From: JAJYZP01 sp049964535
GTDB lineage: Bacteria; Actinomycetota; Acidimicrobiia; Acidimicrobiales; Acidimicrobiaceae
NCBI GenBank assembly: GCA_049964535.1
Contig: JBMFXG010000180.1
Location: 1 to 5,165, forward strand
Direction of reading: 5' to 3'
DNA: 5,165 bases
Part shown: one piece after another, positions 1 to 5,115 of the stretch
How the letters are laid out: every line of letters starts with the position of its first letter
How positions within the stretch are numbered: position 1 is the first letter of the stretch
Position numbers and translations under genes: made by a program
Notes under the pieces: model-generated
The model's database searches: none
The model's input: only the letters and a program-made list of their open reading frames with translations
What the model was told of the DNA's origin: nothing

Positions 1-80
1 CTGGCCACTTCGGAGATTTCGAAGTTAGCGCAACTCCTCTCCACCGGTGCAAATCTTTCTTGTTTGGTTGCTTGGCTGAC
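1..80 (-). pseudogene. Start of IS3-family OrfB, partial, in frame after the orfA stop
   Basis: Immediately after the orfA TAG (81-83) the same minus-strand frame stays open to the window edge. It reads VSQATKQERFAPVERS and then CANFEISEVA. This resembles the linker and first helices of OrfB in IS3 elements, where a string like ERFELM..ECANYEVTRMAR precedes the DDE integrase domain. No start codon with a ribosome binding site is visible here, so the product would need to be made as an OrfAB fusion. The in-frame stop would block that unless it is read through. The catalytic part is outside the window, so intactness cannot be judged. The homology is short and from memory. Confidence 0.55.
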
Positions 81-398
81 CTACGCGGCTGGCATTCCCA
101 AGAACGCATTGTCTTTCTGCAGCTCCGCCATCTCACGCCGGAGGCGCATCAGTTCTTGACGCTCAGCAGCACTCAGTGGCTCATCACCGGTACTTGATGC
201 TGCTTCCATCCGCCGTCGTTCATCTCGTACCCACCGATAGAGTGAATCTTCGGCGATAGAGAACTCATTGGCGACCTCTGCCACGCTTCTCCCTGAGTCA
301 ATTACCCGATGTGCGGCCTCAGTTTTGAACTCCAGCGTGAATTTCCGCCTCGTTGCTCCAATTGTGACATCGGATCCACCAACATCGTAGGTTGGCAT
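81..398 (-). CDS. IS3-family transposase OrfA (helix-turn-helix subunit)
   Basis: This 105-residue protein is the DNA-binding subunit of an IS3-family transposase, which recognises the element's ends and is normally joined to OrfB by programmed frameshifting. RRKFTLEFKTEAAHRVIDSG (residues 17-36) is the usual OrfA opening. It is followed by a helix-turn-helix at about 37-60 (SVAEVANEFSIAEDSLYRWV) and a leucine-rich coiled coil ending LRREMAELQKDNAFLG at about 85-101, which is the OrfA multimerisation segment. The ATG at 398 lies just inside the terminal repeat; I see no good Shine-Dalgarno. Family members normally continue from DNAFLG through KAAAFFA, whereas this one reads MPAA and then TAG. 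Sequence after that stop still looks like OrfB in the same frame, and the A-rich slippery run usual at this point is missing. The gene may therefore be inactivated. Confidence 0.85.
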   Translation of the reverse strand: MPTYDVGGSDVTIGATRRKFTLEFKTEAAHRVIDSGRSVAEVANEFSIAEDSLYRWVRDERRRMEAASSTGDEPLSAAERQELMRLRREMAELQKDNAFLGMPAA

Positions 399-400
399 AA

Positions 401-429
401 CAGGTGTCTACTGAAACTGGGGAACCTCA
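401..429 (-). repeat. IS3-family terminal inverted repeat (upstream end)
   Basis: On the minus strand this 29 bp end begins with TGAGGTTCCCCAG at 429 and finishes with AGACACCTG at 401, three bases before the orfA start codon. The exact boundary comes from the interrupted istA frame: codons for GGKT end at 430, and the first base of the repeat creates the TGA that ends the truncated protein. The matching end is outside the window, so the repeat length is estimated from family precedent only. Confidence 0.7.
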
Positions 430-858
430 GGTCTTGCCCCCCGCCACGTGACGCTGGCGCATCGTTGGCGAGAGCGTACCAGCGAAACGTCGGTAGTACT
501 CACAGAACTGGGTGTAGCCATAGCCATCAGGATGGGTCTCTCGATACTCAACCCAGAGCAGCATGAGGGTCACGTGAGGACGTTTCAGCTCCCGATGAAG
601 GTAGGGAAGATCAGGCATTGGCCTGGCCCCAACAGCTGACACACTAACCCCAAACAATCTGGACTCTAAGGCGTCGTTGTCAAACTCTTCAGGGAGCGGC
701 CAACTCAACCCAGCTTTCTTTGCTCGCTTGACGTAGTCAGCTACCGTGCTCTTCGGTAGAGAGCAAGCCCGAGAGATCTCTCGGATGCTCCGATGCTCTG
801 CGAGTGAGAGCCTGAGTCCTTCTCTGATTTGGCGCATCATGATGCGGGGCCGTGGCAC
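427..858 (-). pseudogene. istA: IS21-family transposase IstA, 5' part, truncated by the IS3 insertion
   Basis: IstA is the DDE transposase of IS21-family elements and works with the AAA+ helper IstB. This 143-residue fragment is the N-terminal quarter to third of a protein usually 400-500 residues long. Residues 8-50 (MRQIREGLRLSL through DYVKRAKKAG) form the helix-turn-helix. LSWPLPEEFD (51-60) and YLHRELKRPHVTLMLLWVEY (86-105), then HPDGYGYTQFCEYYRRF (109-125), are the typical IstA linker motifs. It ends MRQRHVAGGKT, exactly where the family continues with FVDYAG and the catalytic domain. The TGA stop is supplied by the first bases of the IS3 end. The start is a GTG with a strong AGGAGG five bases upstream. 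No IstB gene is in the window; it should lie beyond the IS3 element. The fragment keeps DNA binding but no catalytic residues. Confidence 0.9.
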
Positions 859-863
859 AACTA

Positions 864-869
864 CCTCCT
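864..869 (-). promoter_or_regulatory. Ribosome binding site of istA
   Basis: On the minus strand AGGAGG sits five bases before GTG at 858. This near-perfect site decides the istA start in favour of the GTG over the two ATG codons at residues 7-8. Confidence 0.75.
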
Positions 870-923
870 CGGAAACCTCTTGTCCGATTCAGTCTGGCTA
901 GCTCCATGACCAACCCTGTCTCA

Positions 924-965
924 GTGTCCGAAAACTCCGAAACGGGTGTCCGAAAACTTCCGAAA
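924..965 (-). repeat. Tandem terminal repeats of the IS21 element
   Basis: The plus strand shows GTGTCCGAAAACTCCGAAA at 924-942 and GTGTCCGAAAACTTCCGAAA at 946-965. They are identical except for one inserted T and are spaced 22 bp apart. IS21-family ends carry multiple repeated blocks thought to be transposase binding sites, and these lie between the outer tip and istA, as expected. A transposase-binding role is inferred from the family. Confidence 0.7.
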
Positions 966-1055
966 TTTGCACACCAAACCTTGATCGTCTTCGTCACGGA
1001 TGTCACCCTTCTTCCTTCTCGCTTAGAGGGAAGGGTACTTCCATCACCGATTGCT

Positions 1056-1083
1056 TCGCGAAAGACTTCGTTGTCTATCGCGC
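1056..1083. repeat. Imperfect hairpin, copy 1 of a pair
   Basis: CGCGAAAGAC at 1057-1066 pairs with GTCTATCGCG at 1073-1082, leaving a 6-base loop (TTCGTT) and one internal A-A mismatch. The left arm TCGCGAAAGAC recurs exactly at 1102-1112. No T-run follows on either strand, so an intrinsic terminator is unlikely. Function is unknown. Confidence 0.6.
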
Positions 1084-1100
1084 AAGATTCTGTTAGGAGG

Positions 1101-1130
1101 ATCGCGAAAGACTCCAGTGTCCATCGCGAT
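1101..1130. repeat. Imperfect hairpin, copy 2 of a pair
   Basis: ATCGCGAAAGAC at 1101-1112 pairs with GTCCATCGCGAT at 1119-1130, with 10 of 12 positions complementary and a 6-base loop (TCCAGT). Its arms match copy 1 closely while the loops differ, which suggests that structure rather than sequence alone has been kept. The two copies start 46 bp apart. Confidence 0.6.
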
Positions 1131-1149
1131 AGATGACGTAGAACTCACC

Positions 1150-1694
1150 ACCGGTTCGCGCATGTCGTAGAGGGAGTAGTGCTTCCTCTGGATCGCCTCT
1201 CGTTGGGATGCCATCCGAGCGTCACGGATAGCCCGGTCCGATGGCGCTGGACTCGTCCTGTCACAGTCGGTAAAGGGGTGATCTGGAGCTGGACACAGAT
1301 GTATTAATAGAAACCCACCGGTGCTCACCGAACTCATTGTCGCAATGGGCCGGGGTGGCTGCAGATACATCTTCTATCGGCGGTCTAGCCCCGCCTAAAA
1401 ACACCTGCCACCGCTTGCACAAAGAGTCGTTGGCTCGCCTATGTTCACGATGCTCCCTTCGCACCATCTTCCGATCTTCTGTTTCGTCGGTGGTGAGACC
1501 CGGTTGTTTCCGTTCTCCAGCTCGGCTTGCTTCACCCAGGCATGCAACGATTCGCCACCTACGAAGAGTTGACGAGCTGCACGTGCAATTACGTTCCCAT
1601 CCACTGAAATCTCGAGCATGTAAACGTTCGCCACTTTGGTTGCTCCTGTCATCAGCTGAGGGAGATGCCTCTCCGTCCGACTCTCTTGTGCCAT
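1150..1694 (-). pseudogene. Frameshifted relic of a second IS3-family orfA-orfB pair
   Basis: OrfA and OrfB homology is spread over three minus-strand frames. The first frame (from ATG at 1694) reads QLMTGATKVANVYMLEI, then VIARAARQLFVGGESLHAWV and KQAELENG. This matches the start and helix-turn-helix of the OrfA type that reads RVARQLGVGPESLRNWVKQAE. A frameshift near 1505-1515 moves homology to a second frame: KQPGLTTDETEDRKMV, then REHREHRRANDSL, the RPGLTTDE...ENRELRRANEIL segment. A further shift near 1305-1330 leads to a third frame reading PSDRAIRDARM, then IQRKHYSLYDMREPV. This matches the early OrfB segment PSARAxRDxxL...HxxNYGVYGARKVW. Homology ends near 1150, before the integrase triad, so the element is truncated as well as frameshifted. 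A GGAGG lies upstream of the ATG. It belongs to a different IS3 subgroup from the element at 1-429. Confidence 0.75.
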
Positions 1695-1924
1695 GTTCTG
1701 TTCTTACCTCCAAGGAATGGAGTCTTGAGCAGATCTAAACCGCTCCAACTCGATGTGATGATGACTCTTCCAGGACCGTACCCTGAATTGAGTGCTAGTG
1801 TTAGTTTGGAAAGTTTTCTATCGTTCTATGCGAGCTGGGTAAAGTCGCTCCTTTATGGTCCGGGCCTATGGGTGGTCGGTGGTGAGAGTAGCGTTTCCAC
1901 GGGCTTTCCTAAGATCTAAATCGA
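1695..1924. other. Non-coding stretch between the IS relic and the hydrolase gene
   Basis: I see no recognisable gene, IS end or RNA. A plus-strand open frame crosses it but has no family-like motif, starts antisense to the IS relic and stops just before the hydrolase. The stretch contains AGATCTAAACCG at 1731-1742 and AGATCTAAATCG at 1912-1923, an 11/12 direct repeat 181 bp apart. The promoter of the hydrolase should lie here, but I cannot point to a convincing -35/-10 pair. Confidence 0.4.
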
Positions 1925-2989
1925 TTGATACGGGATGATCCCAGAGCTTTGTGGTTTAAGAATGGAGTGAGAGTGGGGGATTGGAAAATTGAGGAAGGCC
2001 GTTTCCAACTCGGTGACCTTCCCGTGGAGTCGGGCGGTATTATCCGCTCTGCTGAGTTGGCTTGGCAGTCGCATGGCGTGATCAATGCTGCGCGTGACAA
2101 TGTGATTGTCTACCCATGCTCGTACACGGCTAGGCACGAGGATCTGGCTTGGTTGATTGGTCCGGGGCAGATTCTTGATCCAACGAAATACTTCATTGTG
2201 ATACCGGATATGTTCTCGAATGGTCTATCGAGTAGCGCTGGTGATGATCCCCGATTTCCGGACTTAGTCACAATGGGCGACAATGTTAGGGCACAGTATC
2301 GGCTCCTTACCGAGTATTTCCAGGTCTCGACCGTTCAATGTGCATACGGCTTCTCTATGGGAGCGGGACAAGCGTACCACTGGGCTGCCCTCTATCCTGA
2401 ACTCGTCGAGCGAGCCATTGTGGTGTGTGGAAGCGCTCGTACGTCCGATCACAACAAGGTTTTTCTCTCTGGACTGCTGCGGACGTTAGAAGCGGCACCG
2501 GAGTATCGAGGAGGCGGCCAGTTCTCGGCGGAGCCTGTAAAGTCATTGATCGCCTTTGGCCATATCTATGCAGGGTGGGGTCTGAGTCAGGACTTTTATC
2601 GAGCAGGTCTCTACCGAAGCGCTCTTGGGGCACCAGATCTCCAGTCTTTCTTAAAGACAGATTGGGAGGGCTCCTTCTTGTCGCATCGAGCAGCAGATCT
2701 CTATGCACAGGCCAAGACTTGGTATCACGCAGATATCAGCGCGCGAGCTCCGTTCGACGGTGATCTCGCGGCGGCGCTTGCGAGTATTCGTGCCCGAGTG
2801 CTCTTGCTTCCAAGCGAAACCGATCTCTACTTTAGAGTTGCGGACAATGAGGCCGAGTTGACTCACCTACGTTCAGGAGAGCTGCGTGTTATTCCGAGTA
2901 TCTGGGGCCATAGAGCGGGAAGTCCTGCAGGCCTGGACCATGAGGAAACTTTTTTGAGGACCGCAGTACACGGGTGGCTGAACAGTTAA
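1925..2989 (+). CDS. Alpha/beta-hydrolase, homoserine O-acetyltransferase (MetX)-like family
   Basis: This 354-residue cytoplasmic protein has the alpha/beta-hydrolase fold of the MetX-like superfamily, enzymes that transfer or hydrolyse acyl groups through a serine acyl-enzyme. The opening FQLGDLPVESGGII..AELAWQSHG (27-51) parallels the MetX N-terminus. IPDMFSNGLSSS (93-104) occupies the place of MetX's NVLGGCxGSTGP. The nucleophile elbow is GFSMGAGQAYHWA (142-154) with Ser144. The probable acid is Asp300 in PSETDLYF, and the base is His329 in IWGHRAG. The triad order and spacing fit the family. The elbow is not the GGSMGG of true MetX, so homoserine should not be assumed as substrate. CGSARTSDHNKVFL (168-181) and FGHIYAGWGLSQDFYR (211-226) are conserved in this uncharacterised clade as I remember it. 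No signal peptide is seen. The TTG start follows an in-frame TAA at 1910 and lacks a clear Shine-Dalgarno; GTG at 1967 or 1973 would also leave a complete domain. Confidence 0.85.
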   Translation: MIRDDPRALWFKNGVRVGDWKIEEGRFQLGDLPVESGGIIRSAELAWQSHGVINAARDNVIVYPCSYTARHEDLAWLIGPGQILDPTKYFIVIPDMFSNGLSSSAGDDPRFPDLVTMGDNVRAQYRLLTEYFQVSTVQCAYGFSMGAGQAYHWAALYPELVERAIVVCGSARTSDHNKVFLSGLLRTLEAAPEYRGGGQFSAEPVKSLIAFGHIYAGWGLSQDFYRAGLYRSALGAPDLQSFLKTDWEGSFLSHRAADLYAQAKTWYHADISARAPFDGDLAAALASIRARVLLLPSETDLYFRVADNEAELTHLRSGELRVIPSIWGHRAGSPAGLDHEETFLRTAVHGWLNS

Positions 2990-3036
2990 CCGCACCTCTG
3001 TTGTGCTAGGTGTGACCTCAGTGGTTAGCCTACAAA

Positions 3037-3061
3037 TGGCTCGTTGCGGCAATTCGAGCCA
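3037..3061. promoter_or_regulatory. Interrupted inverted repeat upstream of the exporter gene (possible operator)
   Basis: TGGCTCG (3037-3043) and CGAGCCA (3055-3061) are perfect complements across 11 bases, and the centre TTGCGGCAA is itself a small dyad. No T-run follows, which argues against an intrinsic terminator. The position, 134 bp before the exporter start, would suit a repressor site for a regulator encoded elsewhere. This role is inferred only from symmetry and place. Confidence 0.35.
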
Positions 3062-3123
3062 AATCCGGTTGAGCGGCTATTGCTCGGTTGTTGCGCTCTA
3101 TTTCGCGGAATGAAATAGTAGGC

Positions 3124-3195
3124 ATGGAGTTGGATACTGGTATGGTGCAACTACATTCAGTCGTGATCGAGTGTGACGTGGTGAAGCTGGGGTAA
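3124..3195 (+). CDS. Possible 23-codon leader frame overlapping the exporter start
   Basis: ATG at 3124 opens a frame encoding MELDTGMVQLHSVVIECD and then VVKLG. Its TAA (3193-3195) shares its last base with the exporter's ATG, giving the TAATG overlap typical of translational coupling. The frame is open back to a TGA at 3070-3072, so TTG at 3088 or 3091 could give 34-35 residues. No strong Shine-Dalgarno precedes the ATG (only TAGG close by). I recognise no family. It could be a coupling leader, the tail of a lost regulator gene, or chance. Confidence 0.25.
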   Translation: MELDTGMVQLHSVVIECDVVKLG

Positions 3196-4628
3196 TGGCT
3201 CCCTCGCTCACCCTTCAAGATCTCAGCCGACAGCGCCGTATCGGAATACTGTTTATCTGCTGTATGAGTCTGTTTATTGTTGGACTTGATAACACCATCG
3301 TCAATGTCGCCCTGCCGTCCATCGGTCGAGCCTTTCAGGCATCGGTTTCTGGACTTCAGTGGACCGTTGATGCGTACACGCTCGTACTTGCCAGCTTTTT
3401 GATGCTCTCAGGATCGACTGCGGATCGTATCGGTCGTAGGCGGACCTTTCAGTTCGGATTGCTGCTCTTTGCATCAGGTAGTCTCGCATGCTCCTTGAGT
3501 CCGAACCTCGGATTTCTGATCGCATTTCGCATGATGCAGGCTGTCGGTGGCTCGATGCTGAACCCAGTAGCTCTCTCAATTATCACGAATACTTTCACCG
3601 AACCGAGGGAGCGAGCACAAGCGATCGGGATCTGGGGAGCGGTCGTGGGGATCAGTTTGGCCCTTGGGCCGATCATTGGAGGGGCTCTGGCGAGCTCGGT
3701 TGGATGGAGATCGATCTTTTGGATTAACGTTCCAATTGGTATCGCTGCTCTTGTGCTCGCTGGAAAATTCATCCCGGAGTCGCGAGCGGCGCATGCACGA
3801 CGGGTCGATCCGCCGGGCCAAGCACTAATCGTTGTGTTCCTTGGAACCCTGACCTATGGGATTATCCAGGGTCCAAGTAGTGGGTGGTTCTCGCTCTCGG
3901 AGGTCTCGATCTTTGCGATAGCGCTAATCAGCCTTGGTCTCCTTGGTGCAGTTGAGTTGCGTCGAAGTGAACCGCTTATCGACCTACGATTTTTCAGAAG
4001 CATTCCGTTCTCCGGAGCCACCATCGTTGCAATTGGTGCTTTTGTTGCTCTGAGTGGATTCTTGTTTTTGAACACGCTCTATCTCCAAAGCGTTCGTGGT
4101 CTCAGTCCGTTAGATGCTGGACTCGACACACTACCCATGGCGGCCATGTCAATAGTTTGCGCGCCACTCTCAGGTCGGTTAGTCGGTACGATTGGACCTC
4201 GATTTTCACTTCTCGTCGGCGGTGCAGGACTAGGACTTGGGGCATTACTGCTCGTGTTCTTGACTCCCACTACCTCTTTTGCCTACCTCTTTCTCGCGTA
4301 TGTTATCTTTGGTATCGGCTTTGGTTTTATCAATGCCCCAATTACGAATACTGCAGTATCGGGTATGCCGAGAGCGCAAGCGGGTGTCGCTGCGGCGGTA
4401 GCATCGACGAGCAGACAGGTTGGTCAGTCGCTCGGTGTTGCAATTGTAGGTGCGCTTGCAGCAGTTGGGAGTGGATCACTTTTGGGTAAGGGGTTTACGA
4501 GTTCCACCCATGCAAGCTGGTTGGTAATGGTCGTTCTCGGTGCTGTTATCGTCATGCTTGGTATTGTGACCACTACGACATGGGCGAGGCAGACAGCTGA
4601 GCGTACGGCAATAAAATTTGGCCAATAG
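3195..4628 (+). CDS. Major facilitator superfamily exporter, DHA2 (EmrB/QacA-like) 14-helix family
   Basis: This 477-residue inner-membrane protein is a proton-driven exporter of the drug:H+ antiporter-2 type, whose members expel drugs, dyes or natural products. Helix 1 carries the motif LDNTIVNVALPSI (31-43), followed by WTVDAYTL (56-63). Motif A is GSTADRIGRRR (73-83) in the helix 2-3 loop. The motif B region is FRMMQAVGGSMLNP (111-124) with Arg112. Motif C, the antiporter signature, is GIWGAVVGISLALGPIIGG (145-163), followed by WRSIFWINVPIG (171-182). The C-terminal half has GLSPLDAGLDTLPMA (302-316) and AGVAAAVASTSRQVGQSLGVA (396-416), both usual for DHA2. About 14 hydrophobic segments can be counted, the last at about 441-460. 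Length is normal and the frame unbroken. The ATG follows GGGG by only two bases, a weak ribosome site, and overlaps a short upstream frame. Substrate cannot be told from sequence; the hydrolase upstream on the same strand is a possible partner. Confidence 0.92.
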   Translation: MAPSLTLQDLSRQRRIGILFICCMSLFIVGLDNTIVNVALPSIGRAFQASVSGLQWTVDAYTLVLASFLMLSGSTADRIGRRRTFQFGLLLFASGSLACSLSPNLGFLIAFRMMQAVGGSMLNPVALSIITNTFTEPRERAQAIGIWGAVVGISLALGPIIGGALASSVGWRSIFWINVPIGIAALVLAGKFIPESRAAHARRVDPPGQALIVVFLGTLTYGIIQGPSSGWFSLSEVSIFAIALISLGLLGAVELRRSEPLIDLRFFRSIPFSGATIVAIGAFVALSGFLFLNTLYLQSVRGLSPLDAGLDTLPMAAMSIVCAPLSGRLVGTIGPRFSLLVGGAGLGLGALLLVFLTPTTSFAYLFLAYVIFGIGFGFINAPITNTAVSGMPRAQAGVAAAVASTSRQVGQSLGVAIVGALAAVGSGSLLGKGFTSSTHASWLVMVVLGAVIVMLGIVTTTTWARQTAERTAIKFGQ

Positions 4629-4974
4629 CGGGTCACTTCTATGAGCGGGCTGCTCTGTGTTGCGGGTATCTCTGTGGCGCATCGAGCAAAGAACCATGCC
4701 TACGTGTTTGTTATTTAGGAGTGCGTCTTGTTGTGAGGTCAGTACCCCAGCTTCGTTAGCGCTCGGTCTCTACGGAGTACCACTCAGGTGCGGGTCATCA
4801 TCAGATTGGAGTGAGTAGCTCAAGTTGTGACATTGCCCGGAGGTTGTTCGTACACTTTCTTGATCAGACCTCGCATCGACTGTGGAGACTATAGATGCGC
4901 CTTCAATCCCGCTATGAGAACGTAGTTCGCATGTTGCTGCTACCTGTGATGAAGGGAGGTGTCGAGAGCCCCTG
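4629..4974. other. Non-coding stretch downstream of the exporter
   Basis: I find no convincing gene, tRNA or IS motif. A 25-codon plus-strand frame starts at 4641 but lacks a ribosome binding site. GAGC-GGGCT-GCTC at 4643-4655 could form a small stem just after the exporter, but no T-run follows, so I do not call a terminator. A plus-strand ATG at 4895 with GGAG seven bases upstream opens a 42-codon frame running to 5023; see findings. Confidence 0.4.
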
Positions 4975-5115
4975 TTATCTCGGTAGTACGGTCATTCGTT
5001 TCAGACTCTCGACTACGTCGTAGATGGAGGGAGTGGGTGCGGTGAACGCTGCTTCGATACGTGCGAGGTCTAAAAAGGTGATGAGGGGTTGAGGGGTCCC
5101 CAATAGCTGATCCAC
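4975..5115 (-). pseudogene. Possible small gene or tail of a decayed gene, unrecognised
   Basis: From GTG at 5115 this minus-strand frame encodes 46 residues, including LLGTPQPLITFLDLARIEAA and YDVVESLKRMTVLPR. The alternation of hydrophobic and charged residues, and the helical pattern of FLDLARIEAAF and VVESLKRM, look like genuine protein. The frame is open for eight more codons upstream, to a TAA at 5140-5142. No Shine-Dalgarno lies near the GTG, so the fragment may be the C-terminal end of a gene broken by a stop or frameshift whose start is beyond the window. I do not recognise the family. A plus-strand small frame overlaps it from 4975 to 5023, and both cannot easily be real. Confidence 0.25.

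Larger units (their letters stand above)
1..429 (-). mobile_element. IS3-family insertion sequence, leading part, cut by the window edge
   Basis: The element reads leftward: terminal repeat at 401-429, orfA at 398-81, then orfB-like codons to the window edge. On the minus strand its outer end starts TGAGGTTCCCCAG and runs on to AGACACCTG just before the orfA start codon. TG at the tip, a C-rich stretch and a TTTCAGTAGACA-like core match my memory of IS3-family ends. The boundary at 429 is independently supported because IS21 istA homology stops exactly there. The other end, most of orfB and the target duplication lie outside the window. Flanking bases suggest a short duplication such as ACC, but this cannot be verified here. 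Confidence 0.85.
430..973 (-). mobile_element. IS21-family insertion sequence, upstream part
   Basis: The element consists here of the terminal repeats (about 924-973), a short leader and the first 143 codons of istA, all oriented leftward. The outer end is placed at 973 or 971 because the minus strand there reads TGTGCAAATTTCGG, and IS21 elements start with TG. The inner end is the junction with the IS3 element at 430/429. The rest of istA and all of istB should lie to the left of the IS3 element, outside the window. Confidence 0.75.
974..1149. other. Gene-free spacer with clustered inverted repeats between two IS remnants
   Basis: No credible coding frame is present on either strand; open frames here run through IS ends and have no recognisable motifs. 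The segment contains a perfect 5 bp stem with a 4-base loop (GGAAG 1029-1033, CTTCC 1038-1042) and two larger, nearly identical hairpins described separately. It separates the IS21 tip from the point where OrfB homology of the older IS3 relic ends. It could be pre-existing host DNA or the remains of another element. Confidence 0.5.

Noticed and set aside
737..1006. Minus-strand 89-codon frame starting outside the IS21 tip
   Set aside because: It crosses the IS21 terminal repeats and overlaps istA, which has clear homology and a strong ribosome site in another frame. No family motif is present.
974..1149. CRISPR-like array suggested by repeated arms
   Set aside because: There are only two copies, each is a hairpin rather than a repeat-spacer unit, and no cas genes are present.
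1337..1738. Plus-strand 133-codon frame
   Set aside because: It lies antisense to the frameshifted transposase relic, whose homology is on the minus strand. Its composition (rich in Arg, Ser and His) fits a shadow frame.
1665..1919. Plus-strand 84-codon frame just before the hydrolase
   Set aside because: Its start is antisense to the IS3 relic, it lacks recognisable motifs, and I see no ribosome binding site of quality. It is treated as a chance frame.
2987..3027. Possible terminator after the hydrolase (TAACCGC pairing with GTGGTTA)
   Set aside because: The loop is 27 bases, one pair is a wobble, and no T-run follows, so it is too weak to annotate.
3091..3146. Possible promoters for the exporter (TTGCGC with AATAGT; or TGG-TATGGT as an extended -10)
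   Set aside because: Each matches consensus at only some positions and the two are mutually inconsistent; neither can be supported by sequence alone.
4641..4718. 25-codon plus-strand frame after the exporter
   Set aside because: There is no Shine-Dalgarno, and it is very short with no recognisable content.
5013..5023. Palindrome CTACGTCGTAG
   Set aside because: It is short, has a 1-base centre, and lies inside a possible coding frame; it is expected by chance at this length.
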